Of a stretch of DNA of 64,000 bases, positions 55,642 through 64,000 are shown piece after piece. Under the pieces are notes generated by a model. That model saw only the letters and a program-made list of their open reading frames with translations. It ran no database searches and was not told the origin of the DNA. Positions within the stretch are counted from its first letter, which is position 1, and each line of letters begins with the position of its first letter. The translations under genes were made by a program, and so were the position numbers. Where the stretch lies: positions 1 through 64,000 of the forward strand of contig NZ_PYOO01000005.1 in NCBI RefSeq assembly GCF_003026395.1. The letters run 5' to 3'. Source of the DNA: Photobacterium iliopiscarium. Lineage in GTDB: Bacteria > Pseudomonadota > Gammaproteobacteria > Enterobacterales > Vibrionaceae.

Positions 55642-55684
55642 TGCTGGTGGATAATAAGCTGGTGGCTTAAATATTATCAGTAAT

Positions 55685-56194
55685 TTACACCTGATAACGG
55701 CTTTTATCACCAATATCAAAATGTAGCGGCATCCGCCATTTACTAAAGGCTGCAAATGCAAGTAGCGCTGCACCAACCATTGCAAACCCAATTGCAATAT
55801 TTATGGCATTAAAGACTAAACAGAACCAAAAACCCGCTAGAGCAATCGGGGTTAGTAAGAGTATTTTTACTTTAAAACAGAAGTATTCTTTTATTGAAAG
55901 TGCGCTAAAGACAAACAAAGCCGCACCTAATGCTAATGGTTGCCATAATCCAGACATAAACCAAATGGCAGCAAACAGGCCCGCACCTTGAATTAACCAA
56001 CGAAAACGTTTGTCATAAATGTGCACTGTTGTTGATGCTAATAAAGCGACCATAATAAGAAAGGGTGTTGTCGCATTAGTTTCTGTCGCAATGATCGCCA
56101 TGATAATAGCGGCAAGAGTGAATGCAGAGCGATATAGAATAACAGTGAGTTTATCAAGTATATCAAGATCGCATTTAATATGTGGATCAGCCAT
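55685..56194 (-). CDS. DUF2301-like integral membrane protein
   Basis: About 169 aa from the ATG at 56194, chosen because AGGAG lies six bases upstream and the protein then begins MADPHIKCDLDILDKLTVI, a family-like start; the frame is open another 47 codons. About five membrane segments. The assignment to DUF2301 is from memory of this start and the layout, so is tentative. No catalytic motif. Function unknown. Confidence 0.7.
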   Translation of the reverse strand: MADPHIKCDLDILDKLTVILYRSAFTLAAIIMAIIATETNATTPFLIMVALLASTTVHIYDKRFRWLIQGAGLFAAIWFMSGLWQPLALGAALFVFSALSIKEYFCFKVKILLLTPIALAGFWFCLVFNAINIAIGFAMVGAALLAFAAFSKWRMPLHFDIGDKSRYQV

Positions 56195-56426
56195 TGAGGC
56201 TCCTAGGCAGTCGCCAAAAAATAATAATAAAAAATAGGGTGATATTATTGTTAGTAAAACAATATTTATAGTGATCATGGTAACATAAATGCCGTTCGAT
56301 TGATCTATCGTTATGAACTGTTTGATCGTAATCAAAAGCTACGGCAAACTATTACTAACCATTTGTCATTCAATTGTTTTTATGATGAGCACATTCAATA
56401 TTCGATTATGAATAAGAGAGAATAAA

Positions 56427-57503
56427 ATGAAAAAAATTATCGCATTGAGCCTGCTATCTAGCTTAGTGGGGTGTGCTCAATTGATGCCGCCTAAAACACC
56501 ATTACAAACGCCTATTGAAACGATTAATACTAATCAAACGCCTGAAAAGTTTGTAGAGCCGACGATTGTCGCTGAATTGGATGCTTCCGTTAAAACAGAT
56601 CCTTTATATCAATCTATAGATTCGATAGCAGTGAGTGAACAAGTTATTGAGCAACAACCCATTGCTCAATCCCCAGTATCGGTAGAAAGCACTGAGCCAG
56701 TAAATACAGCAACAGAGGCTGATACAGCAGCAGATATTGATACAGCAACAGAGGCTGATACAACAACAGATATTGATACAGTAACAGAGGCTGATACAGC
56801 AGCAGATGTTGATACAGCAACAGAGGCTGATACAGCAGCAGAGTCTGATACAGTAACAGAGGCTAATACAGTAACAGAGGCTAATACAGCAGCAGAGTCT
56901 GATACAGCAGCAGAGTCTGATACAGCAACAGAGGCTGATACAGTAACAGAGGCTGATACCGCGACGACAGACGCTGTTAACACTGAGAGTGCAATGGCTG
57001 CGGCACTGGCGACGAATGGTGATTCATTATCAATAACAGATGAAATCACCGTTACCGATCCCAATGCGGTTATGGTTACAGAACCAACAATGGCGACAGA
57101 ACCTACAACCGATACGATAGAGATAGCTGAGCCAGAACCTATTGATCCTGCTATGAATACTGAGGTTGATGATTTGACATTGTTAGAAAATCCTATTACC
57201 GATGATGACTATCAAATCGTCGATATGGATGGGTACAGTGTGCAAATTACGGCTTCTAGAGACGAGAACGCATTAGCAACATTATTATTGTTTTTAGATA
57301 GTCAGCAACCCGCTTGGCTTAACAAAAAAATGATCAATGGCAGTCAGGTCTATACATTGCTGCTTGGTCATTATTCTAATCATGATCAAGCAACAGCAGC
57401 ATTAGAGTTACTGCCTCAAGCGATACAACAAAACGGGGCATTTGTGCGGAATTTTTATGAAATTGAGCATACTCGTTCGCCACAACTGAAACAATTGCAA
57501 TAA
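56427..57503 (+). CDS. SPOR-like lipoprotein with acidic Thr-rich repeats
   Basis: A 358-aa lipoprotein: signal ends SSLVGCAQL, then a low-complexity acidic region (about 90-180) of six-residue units such as ATEADT, AADIDT, VTEADT and AAESDT, then a C-terminal SPOR-like domain (about 268-345) with YSVQITASRDENALATLL and VYTLLLGHYSNHDQATAALE. The layout matches the SPOR lipoprotein at 39954-40520, though that one has no repeats. The repeat region probably acts as a long extended linker from the outer membrane to peptidoglycan. Confidence 0.82.
   Translation: MKKIIALSLLSSLVGCAQLMPPKTPLQTPIETINTNQTPEKFVEPTIVAELDASVKTDPLYQSIDSIAVSEQVIEQQPIAQSPVSVESTEPVNTATEADTAADIDTATEADTTTDIDTVTEADTAADVDTATEADTAAESDTVTEANTVTEANTAAESDTAAESDTATEADTVTEADTATTDAVNTESAMAAALATNGDSLSITDEITVTDPNAVMVTEPTMATEPTTDTIEIAEPEPIDPAMNTEVDDLTLLENPITDDDYQIVDMDGYSVQITASRDENALATLLLFLDSQQPAWLNKKMINGSQVYTLLLGHYSNHDQATAALELLPQAIQQNGAFVRNFYEIEHTRSPQLKQLQ
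56702..56965 (+). repeat. In-frame 18-bp tandem repeats inside the lipoprotein gene
   Basis: Imperfect 18-bp units built from ACAGCAACAGAGGCTGAT and close variants, about 14-15 units. They encode the ATEADT-type linker. Being a multiple of three, gain or loss of units by slippage keeps the frame. Confidence 0.85.
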
Positions 57504-57727
57504 TTCAGTGATAGATGGCATATAAATGGTGGTTAATTCACCATATTTGGCACGAACTTAGCGTGTTTTAAAAATAAATCACGATATGATGATGTAGAGG
57601 GTACATTCACATTAGTTTTTTGATTACTATATTCAGCCGTGAATGCCTTATTCTTTTTGACCTTGGTAGTTTATCAAGGTTTTTGTGATCTGCATTGTAT
57701 TGTGATTGGTATAATTAAGGAACGATA

Positions 57728-58726
57728 ATGAGTTCTATCCATGTTTTATTATTATGCGGCGGCGGTAGCGCTGAGCATGAAGTTTCTCTCGTGTCTGCAA
57801 ACTTTATTGAACAACAATTAAAAGCGATTGATGGCGTTAGCTATACACGTGTTGAAATGACTAAAAATGAAGGTTGGTTAAATGAAAATCAACATTCTTG
57901 CGAATTGAATTTGGATAAAACATTGTCCGCTGTCGGTGAGCAACCTGTCACGATTGATTACGTGATCCCTTGTGTGCATGGCTTTCCTGGTGAAACTGGC
58001 GATTTGCAATCATTATTTGATTTAGCAGGTTTACCTTATTTAGGTTGTGGCGCTGAAGCGAGTACAAACTGTTTTAATAAAATCACCACTAAGTTGTGGT
58101 TTGATGCGTTGAATATTCCTAATACGCCTTATGTTTTCTTGAGTGAAAATACGGAAGACGCACATCAACAAGCATTAGCTGCACTGAACAAGTGGGGCAA
58201 GGTGTTTGTTAAAGCAGCATGCCAAGGTTCATCTGTTGGTTGTTATAGTGTTGAGAACGCAGAAGAATTACGTACAGCGGTTAACAACGCATTCGGTTAT
58301 TCAAACCAAGTACTAATTGAAAAAACCATTAAGCCTCGTGAGTTAGAAGTTGCGGCTTATCAATATGGTGATCAACTTATTATCACCAAACCGGGTGAAG
58401 TATCATGCCCTGATGATAAGTTTTATAGCTATGAAGAAAAATATAGCACTGATAGCTTATCAACCACTCAGGTTGAAGCGCGTAATTTAACTGAAGAGCA
58501 AATTGAAGCGATTCAGCATTATGCACGTAAAGCGTTTGAACAAATGAAGCTTAAAGATTTATCACGTATTGATTTCTTTTTAAGTGAAGATAATGAAATC
58601 CTATTAAATGAAATCAATACTTTCCCAGGTATGACGCCAATTTCAATGTTCCCTAAAATGCTAGAGAACTATGGCCATAACGTTACAGATTTTATTGAAA
58701 AAGCGATTAAAAACGCCGTTAAATAA
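57728..58726 (+). CDS. ddl: D-alanine--D-alanine ligase
   Basis: A 332-aa ATP-grasp ligase. GGGSAEHEVSLVSA at the N-terminus holds the Glu that positions the first D-Ala. The ATP-binding stretch KAACQGSSVGCY, the EKTIKPRELEVA loop and the C-terminal RIDFFLSEDNEILLNEINTFPGMTP complete the active site. It makes the D-Ala-D-Ala dipeptide for peptidoglycan. AAGGAACGATA precedes the ATG. It is not in the mur gene cluster here, so it is probably a DdlA-type second copy. Confidence 0.95.
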   Translation: MSSIHVLLLCGGGSAEHEVSLVSANFIEQQLKAIDGVSYTRVEMTKNEGWLNENQHSCELNLDKTLSAVGEQPVTIDYVIPCVHGFPGETGDLQSLFDLAGLPYLGCGAEASTNCFNKITTKLWFDALNIPNTPYVFLSENTEDAHQQALAALNKWGKVFVKAACQGSSVGCYSVENAEELRTAVNNAFGYSNQVLIEKTIKPRELEVAAYQYGDQLIITKPGEVSCPDDKFYSYEEKYSTDSLSTTQVEARNLTEEQIEAIQHYARKAFEQMKLKDLSRIDFFLSEDNEILLNEINTFPGMTPISMFPKMLENYGHNVTDFIEKAIKNAVK

Positions 58727-58746
58727 GTCTAACAACGTACAGAATT

Positions 58747-58800
58747 AGCCAACCTCTTATGACGCTTTCAACCAGAAAGAATATTGGGGTTGGCTTTTTT
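58747..58800 (+). terminator. Intrinsic terminator after ddl
   Basis: AGCCAACC (58747-58754) pairs with GGTTGGCT (58788-58795) over a 33-nt loop, followed by T6. The loop is long but the stem and T run are clear. Confidence 0.7.
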
Positions 58801-58823
58801 GTGCCTTTTATTGTACATGTGTG

Positions 58824-59789
58824 TTATTTGCCACTTTTGTTGGCAAATTTCTTCAAGGTGTTATCCCGTTTAGCACGTTGACCGATATATTGAGCCGGCA
58901 TAGCAGGGCTTCGCCATCGACCTTGATGCTGTATTTGATGAATAGACAGCCCCGCGTCAGCTAAATCTTGGCTCGCGCCCACACGTGGTGATTGTCCTGA
59001 AAATATCACATCCGTTGGAAGCTCTAGCTCTTGGCTTGCGCGTCTAAAAATACGGTAGATAGATGAGTGATCAAGAGGGTTATCACCAATATTGTTATGT
59101 CTATCTATACGTCGAAAAACAAAACCGCTATCAATCATGGATAATGTTAACCAACGATTAATTGCTTGAGAGGCGACATTACTTAACGCAATTAAAGTAC
59201 CATTTACTGATAAAGTAATTAAACCCTCCGGCGTGATTTCAATATCATTGATTGTTAACGCGGTTACTTCTGAACGCTTTAGCATTGCTTCAAAGGTCAT
59301 TGCCCAAATCGCCATATCGCGTACATCTTTGGCTTTAGTTGCGTGCGAAAATGATTCCAGAAGATTTTGCAAATGGTTATCACGAAAGCCATGAGCATTA
59401 GTGTAATCATCATGTTTATCAAGACGCTGTTTATGCATGGCAAGTTTTATTTCATTGCTTAAACAGGGGTTAGGTAATGCATGGCAGCGGTGCACCAAAC
59501 TGATAGTGACAATGTAACGTTTAAGACTGGCTAACTTACGCGTTTGTGCCATTTTTTCTATATAGCGATGTACAATTTCAGCCGATGCGGGTAATGCTGA
59601 TGTTTGATGTTGGATACAAAAAAGTAAAAAGCTATTCCAATCATTTTTAAACGCAACCAATGTATTTTTCGCATATTGTTGGTGCGTTAGTCGTTCCCAA
59701 ACCGTAATTGATTCAGCAATGGCTGAAAAATCAGTAATACTTGCTTCGCGAACGGTTTCATCTTCAATAACCGTGATTTTCTTTGCCAT
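58824..59789 (-). CDS. Cre-like tyrosine recombinase with altered catalytic residues
   Basis: A 321-aa tyrosine recombinase. The C-terminal SGQSPRVGASQDLADAG and QGRWRSPAMPAQYIG segments parallel the SGHSARVGAARDMARAG and GGWTNVNIVMNYIR of phage P1 Cre. Catalytic positions: Arg172, Arg269, Trp292 and Tyr301 are present with the same spacing as in Cre (32 between second Arg and Tyr). The His three before the second Arg is Gln266, and the beta-hairpin Lys is not evident (LSVNGTLIAL). It lies alone between housekeeping genes, with no element or attachment site seen. It may be active at a reduced rate, or have been co-opted. Confidence 0.85.
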   Translation of the reverse strand: MAKKITVIEDETVREASITDFSAIAESITVWERLTHQQYAKNTLVAFKNDWNSFLLFCIQHQTSALPASAEIVHRYIEKMAQTRKLASLKRYIVTISLVHRCHALPNPCLSNEIKLAMHKQRLDKHDDYTNAHGFRDNHLQNLLESFSHATKAKDVRDMAIWAMTFEAMLKRSEVTALTINDIEITPEGLITLSVNGTLIALSNVASQAINRWLTLSMIDSGFVFRRIDRHNNIGDNPLDHSSIYRIFRRASQELELPTDVIFSGQSPRVGASQDLADAGLSIHQIQHQGRWRSPAMPAQYIGQRAKRDNTLKKFANKSGK

Positions 59790-59964
59790 AATAACACCTA
59801 ATGCACTATAACTTTATATAGTTAAATAATAACAACGATCATCATAAAACGAAAGAATAATCACAAAAAAACTGGCTTAGCTATGTAAGTCTTATTATTA
59901 TATAAGTAGATAACGTAATGATTATTAAAGAAACTAATACTTTAATAAAGTAGAGAGCAGGACA

Positions 59965-60315
59965 ATGAAAAAACGCCTTTTTCATCGTGGTTATATTATT
60001 GAAAATAGTACCGGGCTTACATCCGACTGGAAAACGATCATTAACGGACAAACTGTTAAAGGAATGATCACTAATATTAAAAAGAGTGTAGATTGGTGGT
60101 GTGACACAAAAGCTTTTATGCCACCAGAAAGATTTAATCTTCAGGCACAAACCAAAAAAGTAATCTCAATGGCAACGTCTGAGCAGTATCGAGGGATTAT
60201 TCTAAAGAATGATAACGGTAAAGCTAACGAGTGGTACGTTATTGTTCGCGGTCAGCTAGTTAAAGGGGATATTGTTTCACTCAAAAAGTATGTAGATAAA
60301 ACAATCATATCCTAA
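59965..60315 (+). CDS. DUF3319 protein with internal duplication
   Basis: A 116-aa soluble protein. The N-terminal half (HRGYIIENSTGLTSDWKTII, GQTVKGMITNIKKSVDWW) is repeated in the C-terminal half (YRGIILKNDNGKANEWYVIV, GQLVKGDIVSLKKYVD), so the protein is two copies of one small domain. The DWWCDT motif after the first copy is typical of Vibrionaceae DUF3319. Function is unknown. GCAGG lies eight bases before the ATG. Confidence 0.8.
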   Translation: MKKRLFHRGYIIENSTGLTSDWKTIINGQTVKGMITNIKKSVDWWCDTKAFMPPERFNLQAQTKKVISMATSEQYRGIILKNDNGKANEWYVIVRGQLVKGDIVSLKKYVDKTIIS

Positions 60316-60365
60316 AAAACAGTGCCTATTGATTACAGGCACTGATTTAGTTATTTGTTGATGAA

Positions 60366-60890
60366 TTAATCATTATCGTCGTGTTTTGATACATCAACTA
60401 AATAACGGCCATTTAGCCAATTACGACCGATAAGTAATTTATATTCTAGTTTTTTACGGTCTCGCAAATTGACTGGAATCGCGTGATTTTTGCCGTTCCA
60501 AACTAAATCCATAACCACTGCGTAGCGACGTTCAACACCTTGAGCATTTCGTATCTTACTGATTTTTATTATTTTACTCGAGTGTGTTTGTTCTTGTCCT
60601 TGCGCGTTAGCTGTTTTAAAACTGATCATTTTACCAAGATTTTCTTGCCAACTTTTTTTGGTATCTGTAGGGTTATTATTTCCATCGATGACATGTAAAT
60701 CATAAGCATTAATCGATGTTGTATTTGCCCCTGTATCGATCCGTGCTTTGAAATCCATATTAAGATCTTTAACGTGGATGGTTTCAATCGGACCGACAAT
60801 GTACTTTCCATTACATTCGTTGGCAGCGTAGCTCATGGTTGAGACTGTTGCAGCGGCAATTAACATCGCAGAAATAAAAACTTTTTTCAC
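60366..60890 (-). CDS. Retropepsin-like aspartic protease, RimK-associated type
   Basis: A 174-aa secreted protein: signal peptide ends MSYAAN, then a retropepsin-like domain with the catalytic FKARIDTGANTTSINAYDL near residue 50 and the C-terminal LLIGRNWLNGRYLVDVS motif. This is the DUF785/RimK-associated family (annotated as putative ATP-dependent zinc protease). The single DTG motif implies a homodimer. Periplasmic location is inferred. Substrate unknown. Confidence 0.85.
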   Translation of the reverse strand: MKKVFISAMLIAAATVSTMSYAANECNGKYIVGPIETIHVKDLNMDFKARIDTGANTTSINAYDLHVIDGNNNPTDTKKSWQENLGKMISFKTANAQGQEQTHSSKIIKISKIRNAQGVERRYAVVMDLVWNGKNHAIPVNLRDRKKLEYKLLIGRNWLNGRYLVDVSKHDDND

Positions 60891-60987
60891 ATAAACTCCT
60901 GATATTCTTAACTCTTAATTATAGATGATAGACTGAGTCGTTATAAAAGTGTTCAATTTTGTGTAAAATTTAGTGAATTATTTGAAT

Positions 60988-61590
60988 TTAATGTGGCAAA
61001 AGTTGTTTTTCTATTTGCTGAAAACATGTTTGTGTTTGATTAAATTGAATAGTATTAAAACCAAGCGCAGAGGCTATTTGAATATTTTCACTATTATCAT
61101 CAATAAATAAGCTTTCTTGTGGTGTTAATTGATAACGTTCGCATAGCCGCATAAATATTTCTTGTTCTGGTTTCATTACCAATTCTTTTCCTGAGACTAA
61201 TCCGCCATCAAAAAATGAAATGAAATGATGCTTTTCATATAAAGTATCAAAAAAAGCACTACACATGTTGGTCAGGTAATAAAGAGAATAGGGTTGTTGT
61301 GTTAGTTGATTAAAGAGTATTTCAGTTTGTCGGATTTTAGTTAGGCTAAGTTGAATATGAGTAATAAAGTCTTCTATACGCTGAGACGGTATTTGAGTAC
61401 GCGCTGAAAATTTAGGGATCACTTCTGCGATAAGCATCGTACCACGATCAAGTGATAACCAATCTGAATGTTGTAATACATCACGCAATAATATTTCTCG
61501 TTCTGGTTGTGATGTGGTGAAACTATTAACAATATGGTGTGGATTCCACTCAAATAGTACTGCGCCAAAATCAAAAATCACATTACGAAT
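60988..61590 (-). CDS. HAD phosphatase, YihX-like
   Basis: 200 aa from the ATG at 61590 (GGAA seven bases upstream); the open frame runs 20 codons further but this start gives the family-typical MIRNVIFDFGAVLFEWNP. Motif I is FDFGAVL, motif II is LTNMC, motif III Lys in VMKPEQEIF, motif IV FIDDNSENI. YihX-type enzymes dephosphorylate alpha-glucose-1-phosphate and related sugars. The gene is divergent from the Sui1-like gene. Confidence 0.85.
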   Translation of the reverse strand: MRNVIFDFGAVLFEWNPHHIVNSFTTSQPEREILLRDVLQHSDWLSLDRGTMLIAEVIPKFSARTQIPSQRIEDFITHIQLSLTKIRQTEILFNQLTQQPYSLYYLTNMCSAFFDTLYEKHHFISFFDGGLVSGKELVMKPEQEIFMRLCERYQLTPQESLFIDDNSENIQIASALGFNTIQFNQTQTCFQQIEKQLLPH

Positions 61591-61714
61591 CATAAGATGT
61601 TCCGTTAGAGTACCATTTATTGATAGTATTGGTTCATGAGTATTTCGCAAGATTGATGTGCTAACTTTTAATGGTATTCACACAATCAAGCAACCAAGTG
61701 AGATAGATTGCACA

Positions 61715-62038
61715 ATGAGTGATAGTAACCGTTTAGTTTTCTCAACCGAAACCGGTCGAATTAAAGAAGAAAAAGAACAACCAGTACGCCCAAAAGGTGA
61801 TGGTATTGTTCGTATTCAGCGCGAAACAAAAGGCCGTAAAGGTAAAGGTGTTTGTATTGTTTCTGGGCTTGATGTTGAAGATACCCAATTGAAGCTGATT
61901 GCTGCTGAATTGAAAAAAGTTTGTGGCTGTGGTGGTTCAGTAAAAGACGGTAAAATTGAAATTCAAGGTGATAAGCGTGATGTAATAAAAGCGCATCTTG
62001 AGAAAAAAGGCCACACGGTTAAATTAGCAGGTGGTTGA
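61715..62038 (+). CDS. yciH: Sui1/YciH translation initiation factor family protein
   Basis: 107 aa from the ATG at 61715, giving MSDSNRLVFSTETGRI, the usual start of this family; the frame is open 19 codons upstream. The eIF1/SUI1 domain has KGKGVCIVSGLDVEDTQLKL, the CGCGGSVKDGKIEIQGD loop and VIKAHLEKKGHTVKLAGG. It is thought to affect start-codon choice. It is single and has a terminator. Confidence 0.92.
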   Translation: MSDSNRLVFSTETGRIKEEKEQPVRPKGDGIVRIQRETKGRKGKGVCIVSGLDVEDTQLKLIAAELKKVCGCGGSVKDGKIEIQGDKRDVIKAHLEKKGHTVKLAGG

Positions 62039-62087
62039 TCGTCAATGATTAATACGCTAAAGAATTAAAGCGATTATTCGTTTATAT

Positions 62088-62120
62088 AAGGCAATAATTT
62101 AAACGATTATTGCCTTCATT
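62088..62120 (+). terminator. Intrinsic terminator after yciH
   Basis: AAGGCAATAAT (62088-62098) pairs with ATTATTGCCTT (62106-62116), then a T-rich tail. Confidence 0.8.
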
Positions 62121-62316
62121 TTATTCGTATATACATAACCACCAGCATTGTAACGTTATCTGTTTTTAATCACGCTGTTATTTCTCTTCTTAACCTTCTC
62201 GCCAAACTAAATAAACCTAATTCGATAGTATCTGGTCTTTGAATCAGCCTCACGACTCGCACTTGAAATATAACGACTACTATTAAAACAATTGCGACTG
62301 ATTTAAGGAATGGCGT

Positions 62317-63771
62317 ATGTCAGAGGTAAATGTATTTAAACAACCTAAACCGTTTTATCTCATATTTTCAGTAGAATTTTGGGAGAGATTTGGATTCTAC
62401 GGTATGCAGGCCATTCTTACTGTATACATGGTCAATATTCTTGGCATGTCAGAGGCTGAGTCATTTACCTTATTTGGTGCGTTTTCTGCGTTAATTTTTG
62501 GTTCGGTGGCAATTGGTGGCTGGGTTGGGGATAAGATCCTTGGTACAAAACGGACAATCACGCTCGGTGCTTTCATTCTAACCATTGGTTACTCTTTATT
62601 AGGATTATCAGCAGCAGGTGACGTTGGCGGCAAAGAACTCATCTATATAGCAATGGGCTTTATTACCATGGGTAATGGTTTATTTAAAGCCAACCCTTCA
62701 AGCTTACTTGCCAAATCGTATGAGGAAAATGATCCGCGTCTTGATGGCGCGTTTACCATGTATTATATGGCGATTAACTTAGGTTCATTTTTCTCTATGT
62801 TATTAAGCCCTTGGATTGCCGAAAAGATGGGCTATGGCATGGCATTTGGGGTAAGTGCGATCGGGTTATTAATCACTATGGTTAACTTTATGGTGATGGG
62901 GCGTATCGTTAAAAATATAGGTTCTAAGCCTGATATGTCGCCCGTTAATAAACGTTATTATTTTATGGTTGTGGTTGCAACGGTGGCGTTGAGCTTTTTG
63001 AGTGCCTTTTTATTGCAACACTTGTTTTATGCACATGCTATTTTAGTTGTTATCGGAATAACTATTGTGGCTATTTATTTTAAAGAAGCCTTTAAAACCC
63101 AGGGACTTGAAAGGGCGAAGATGTTTGTCGCTTTTGTTTTAATGCTACAAGGGATCGTATTTTTTGCACTCTATTTTCAAATGCCCACTTCGCTTAACTT
63201 TTTCGCTATTCATAATGTCAGCCATGATTTATTTGGCTTTAAGGTAGAACCTGAACAATTCCAAGCATTGAATCCATTTTGGATCATGATTGCGAGCCCA
63301 TTATTAGCCATTCTTTATAATAAACTCGGTGAACGGTTTGCAATGCCGTTTAAGTTTGCGTTTGGGATGGTGTTATGTAGCTTGGCCTTTTTAATTCTAA
63401 AGTTCTCAACGGGGTTTGCAAATTCGCAAGGGATCATCAACTCAAATTGGTTAGTGGTGAGTTATTTATTACAGTCGTTAGGGGAGTTATTGGTGTCAGG
63501 GTTAGGTTTAGCCATGATTGCACAGTTAGTGCCACAGCGAATGATGGGGTTTGCAATGGGGATGTGGTTTTTAACATCAGCAACAGCCGCCATTTTAGCG
63601 GGTTGGATTGCAAGTTTAACGGCTGCGCCCGAAGGGATTGTTGAACCTACTCAAAGCCTTATTCTTTATGCGGAAGTTTTTGGTGAAATTGGGTATGTTA
63701 CCGCTGCAATCGCCGTATTTACATTGCTTATTGCGCCTAAACTAACGCGGATTATTCAAGGCAAAGAGTAA
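62317..63771 (+). CDS. POT/PTR2 family proton-dependent peptide transporter
   Basis: A 484-aa transporter with 12-14 membrane helices. The family motif EFWERFGFYGMQAILTVYMV (ExxERFxYY) is in helix 1 and the PTR2 signature GNGLFKANPSSLLAKSY is near residue 125. It imports di- and tripeptides with protons, like DtpA/DtpB/YdgR. AAGGAATGGCGT precedes the ATG. The subtype is not certain. It is the last complete gene. Confidence 0.92.
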   Translation: MSEVNVFKQPKPFYLIFSVEFWERFGFYGMQAILTVYMVNILGMSEAESFTLFGAFSALIFGSVAIGGWVGDKILGTKRTITLGAFILTIGYSLLGLSAAGDVGGKELIYIAMGFITMGNGLFKANPSSLLAKSYEENDPRLDGAFTMYYMAINLGSFFSMLLSPWIAEKMGYGMAFGVSAIGLLITMVNFMVMGRIVKNIGSKPDMSPVNKRYYFMVVVATVALSFLSAFLLQHLFYAHAILVVIGITIVAIYFKEAFKTQGLERAKMFVAFVLMLQGIVFFALYFQMPTSLNFFAIHNVSHDLFGFKVEPEQFQALNPFWIMIASPLLAILYNKLGERFAMPFKFAFGMVLCSLAFLILKFSTGFANSQGIINSNWLVVSYLLQSLGELLVSGLGLAMIAQLVPQRMMGFAMGMWFLTSATAAILAGWIASLTAAPEGIVEPTQSLILYAEVFGEIGYVTAAIAVFTLLIAPKLTRIIQGKE

Positions 63772-63984
63772 TATTATTTATAACAATCATCATTACTATT
63801 CGCATTTGTTACTGATTAAGCCTCTGATTTCCTTTGGTGTGGTTTTTTATGGGTGCAATATTCTGCTTGTTACACTTAAAATATGAGGCGTTAATTCAAG
63901 TTTTAGATTAAAAGATAATTAGGTCTATAAAAAGGCACATTTTTTGATAAAAATACGAAAATACAGTTAAGTAGAGTAACAACA

Positions 63985-64000
63985 ATGAAAAGGATTGCAG
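63985..64000 (+). CDS. Possible start of a further gene, cut by the window end
   Basis: ATG at 63985 followed by AAAAGGATTGCAG, reading MKRIA, a possible signal-peptide start. No clear ribosome site lies before it (AGAGTAACAACA). Only five codons are available, so this is tentative. Confidence 0.25.

Noticed and set aside
55552-55797. 81-codon minus-strand frame overlapping the end of EAL-GGDEF paralogue 2.
   Set aside because: Overlaps two supported genes and runs through the shared terminator.
56702-56965. Tandem repeats resembling a repeat array.
   Set aside because: They are in-frame, have no spacers and encode a low-complexity linker within a full-length lipoprotein.
56666-57064. Long minus-strand open frame (Val/Ser-rich) opposite the lipoprotein repeat region.
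   Set aside because: It is the antisense of the repeats; the plus-strand frame has a lipoprotein signal and a SPOR-like domain.
58824-60315. A prophage or integrative element around the tyrosine recombinase.
   Set aside because: No phage structural, excisionase or repressor genes and no flanking direct repeat were seen; neighbours are housekeeping genes.

Overview
The window looks like a chromosomal segment of a low-GC member of the Vibrionaceae, most likely Photobacterium. This is inferred from the gene content: a Vibrio-type TonB2/TtpC system, DUF3319, the ydbH-ynbE-ydbL set, SrmB, tandem c-di-GMP proteins and a type I-F CRISPR locus with the GTTCACTGCCGCACAGGCAG repeat. No rRNA or tRNA gene was recognised.

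Layout. 1-660 holds two near-identical ~254-bp direct repeats plus a short motif (TGTCCACAATTAG) seen five times. 0.8-3.2 kb has a small unknown gene, a HAD phosphatase, a small membrane protein and an enlarged RecX-family protein whose stop codon lies inside the degenerate last repeat of CRISPR array 1. 3.2-14.9 kb is a complete type I-F CRISPR-Cas locus: array 1 (9 repeats, minus strand), cas1, cas2-3, csy1-csy2-csy3-csy4 and array 2 (40 repeats, plus strand).

The most interesting item is in the 384-bp gap between cas2-3 and csy1. On the minus strand there is a miniature CRISPR: two degenerate I-F repeats around a 14-nt spacer, with its own promoter and a downstream hairpin. The spacer matches a site 75 bp away that has the I-F PAM (CC). 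Within the first 13 nt the only mismatches are at positions 6 and 12, the positions that are not read in type I Cascade R-loops. The PAM abuts the -35 box of the promoter leading to csy1. A 36-codon cationic, hydrophobic ORF with two nearby AGG codons and a good ribosome site follows that promoter. This is the architecture of a CreR (Cas-regulating RNA) or CreTA (CRISPR-regulated toxin-antitoxin) module, in which Cascade guided by the mini-crRNA would silence its own operon or a toxin.

15-25.5 kb holds two small unknown genes, then a TonB-dependent siderophore receptor under a Fur-like site, and a six-gene operon (DUF3450, ttpC, exbB2, exbD2, tonB2, TPR protein) that would energise it; then a lipid A phosphoethanolamine transferase. 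25.6-32.4 kb begins with an 8 x 7-bp tandem repeat and a Fur-like site, followed by a colinear run of PepSY, DUF2271, DUF4198 and small periplasmic proteins and a ZnuABC-type metal ABC transporter with a second, His-poor binding protein. 32.4-43.8 kb is mostly housekeeping: MntP/YtaF-like membrane protein, Nudix hydrolase, degenerate GGDEF protein, galE, srmB, a SPOR lipoprotein, a Dcu transporter and a YeiH-type protein.

43.8-64 kb holds the ydbH-ynbE-ydbL envelope lipid-transport operon, a DUF4344 metallopeptidase, a Pat-type protein acetyltransferase, two tandem EAL-GGDEF paralogues, a lipoprotein with acidic Thr-rich repeats, ddl, a lone Cre-like tyrosine recombinase with altered catalytic residues, a retropepsin-like protease, a HAD phosphatase, a Sui1/YciH factor and a POT peptide transporter.
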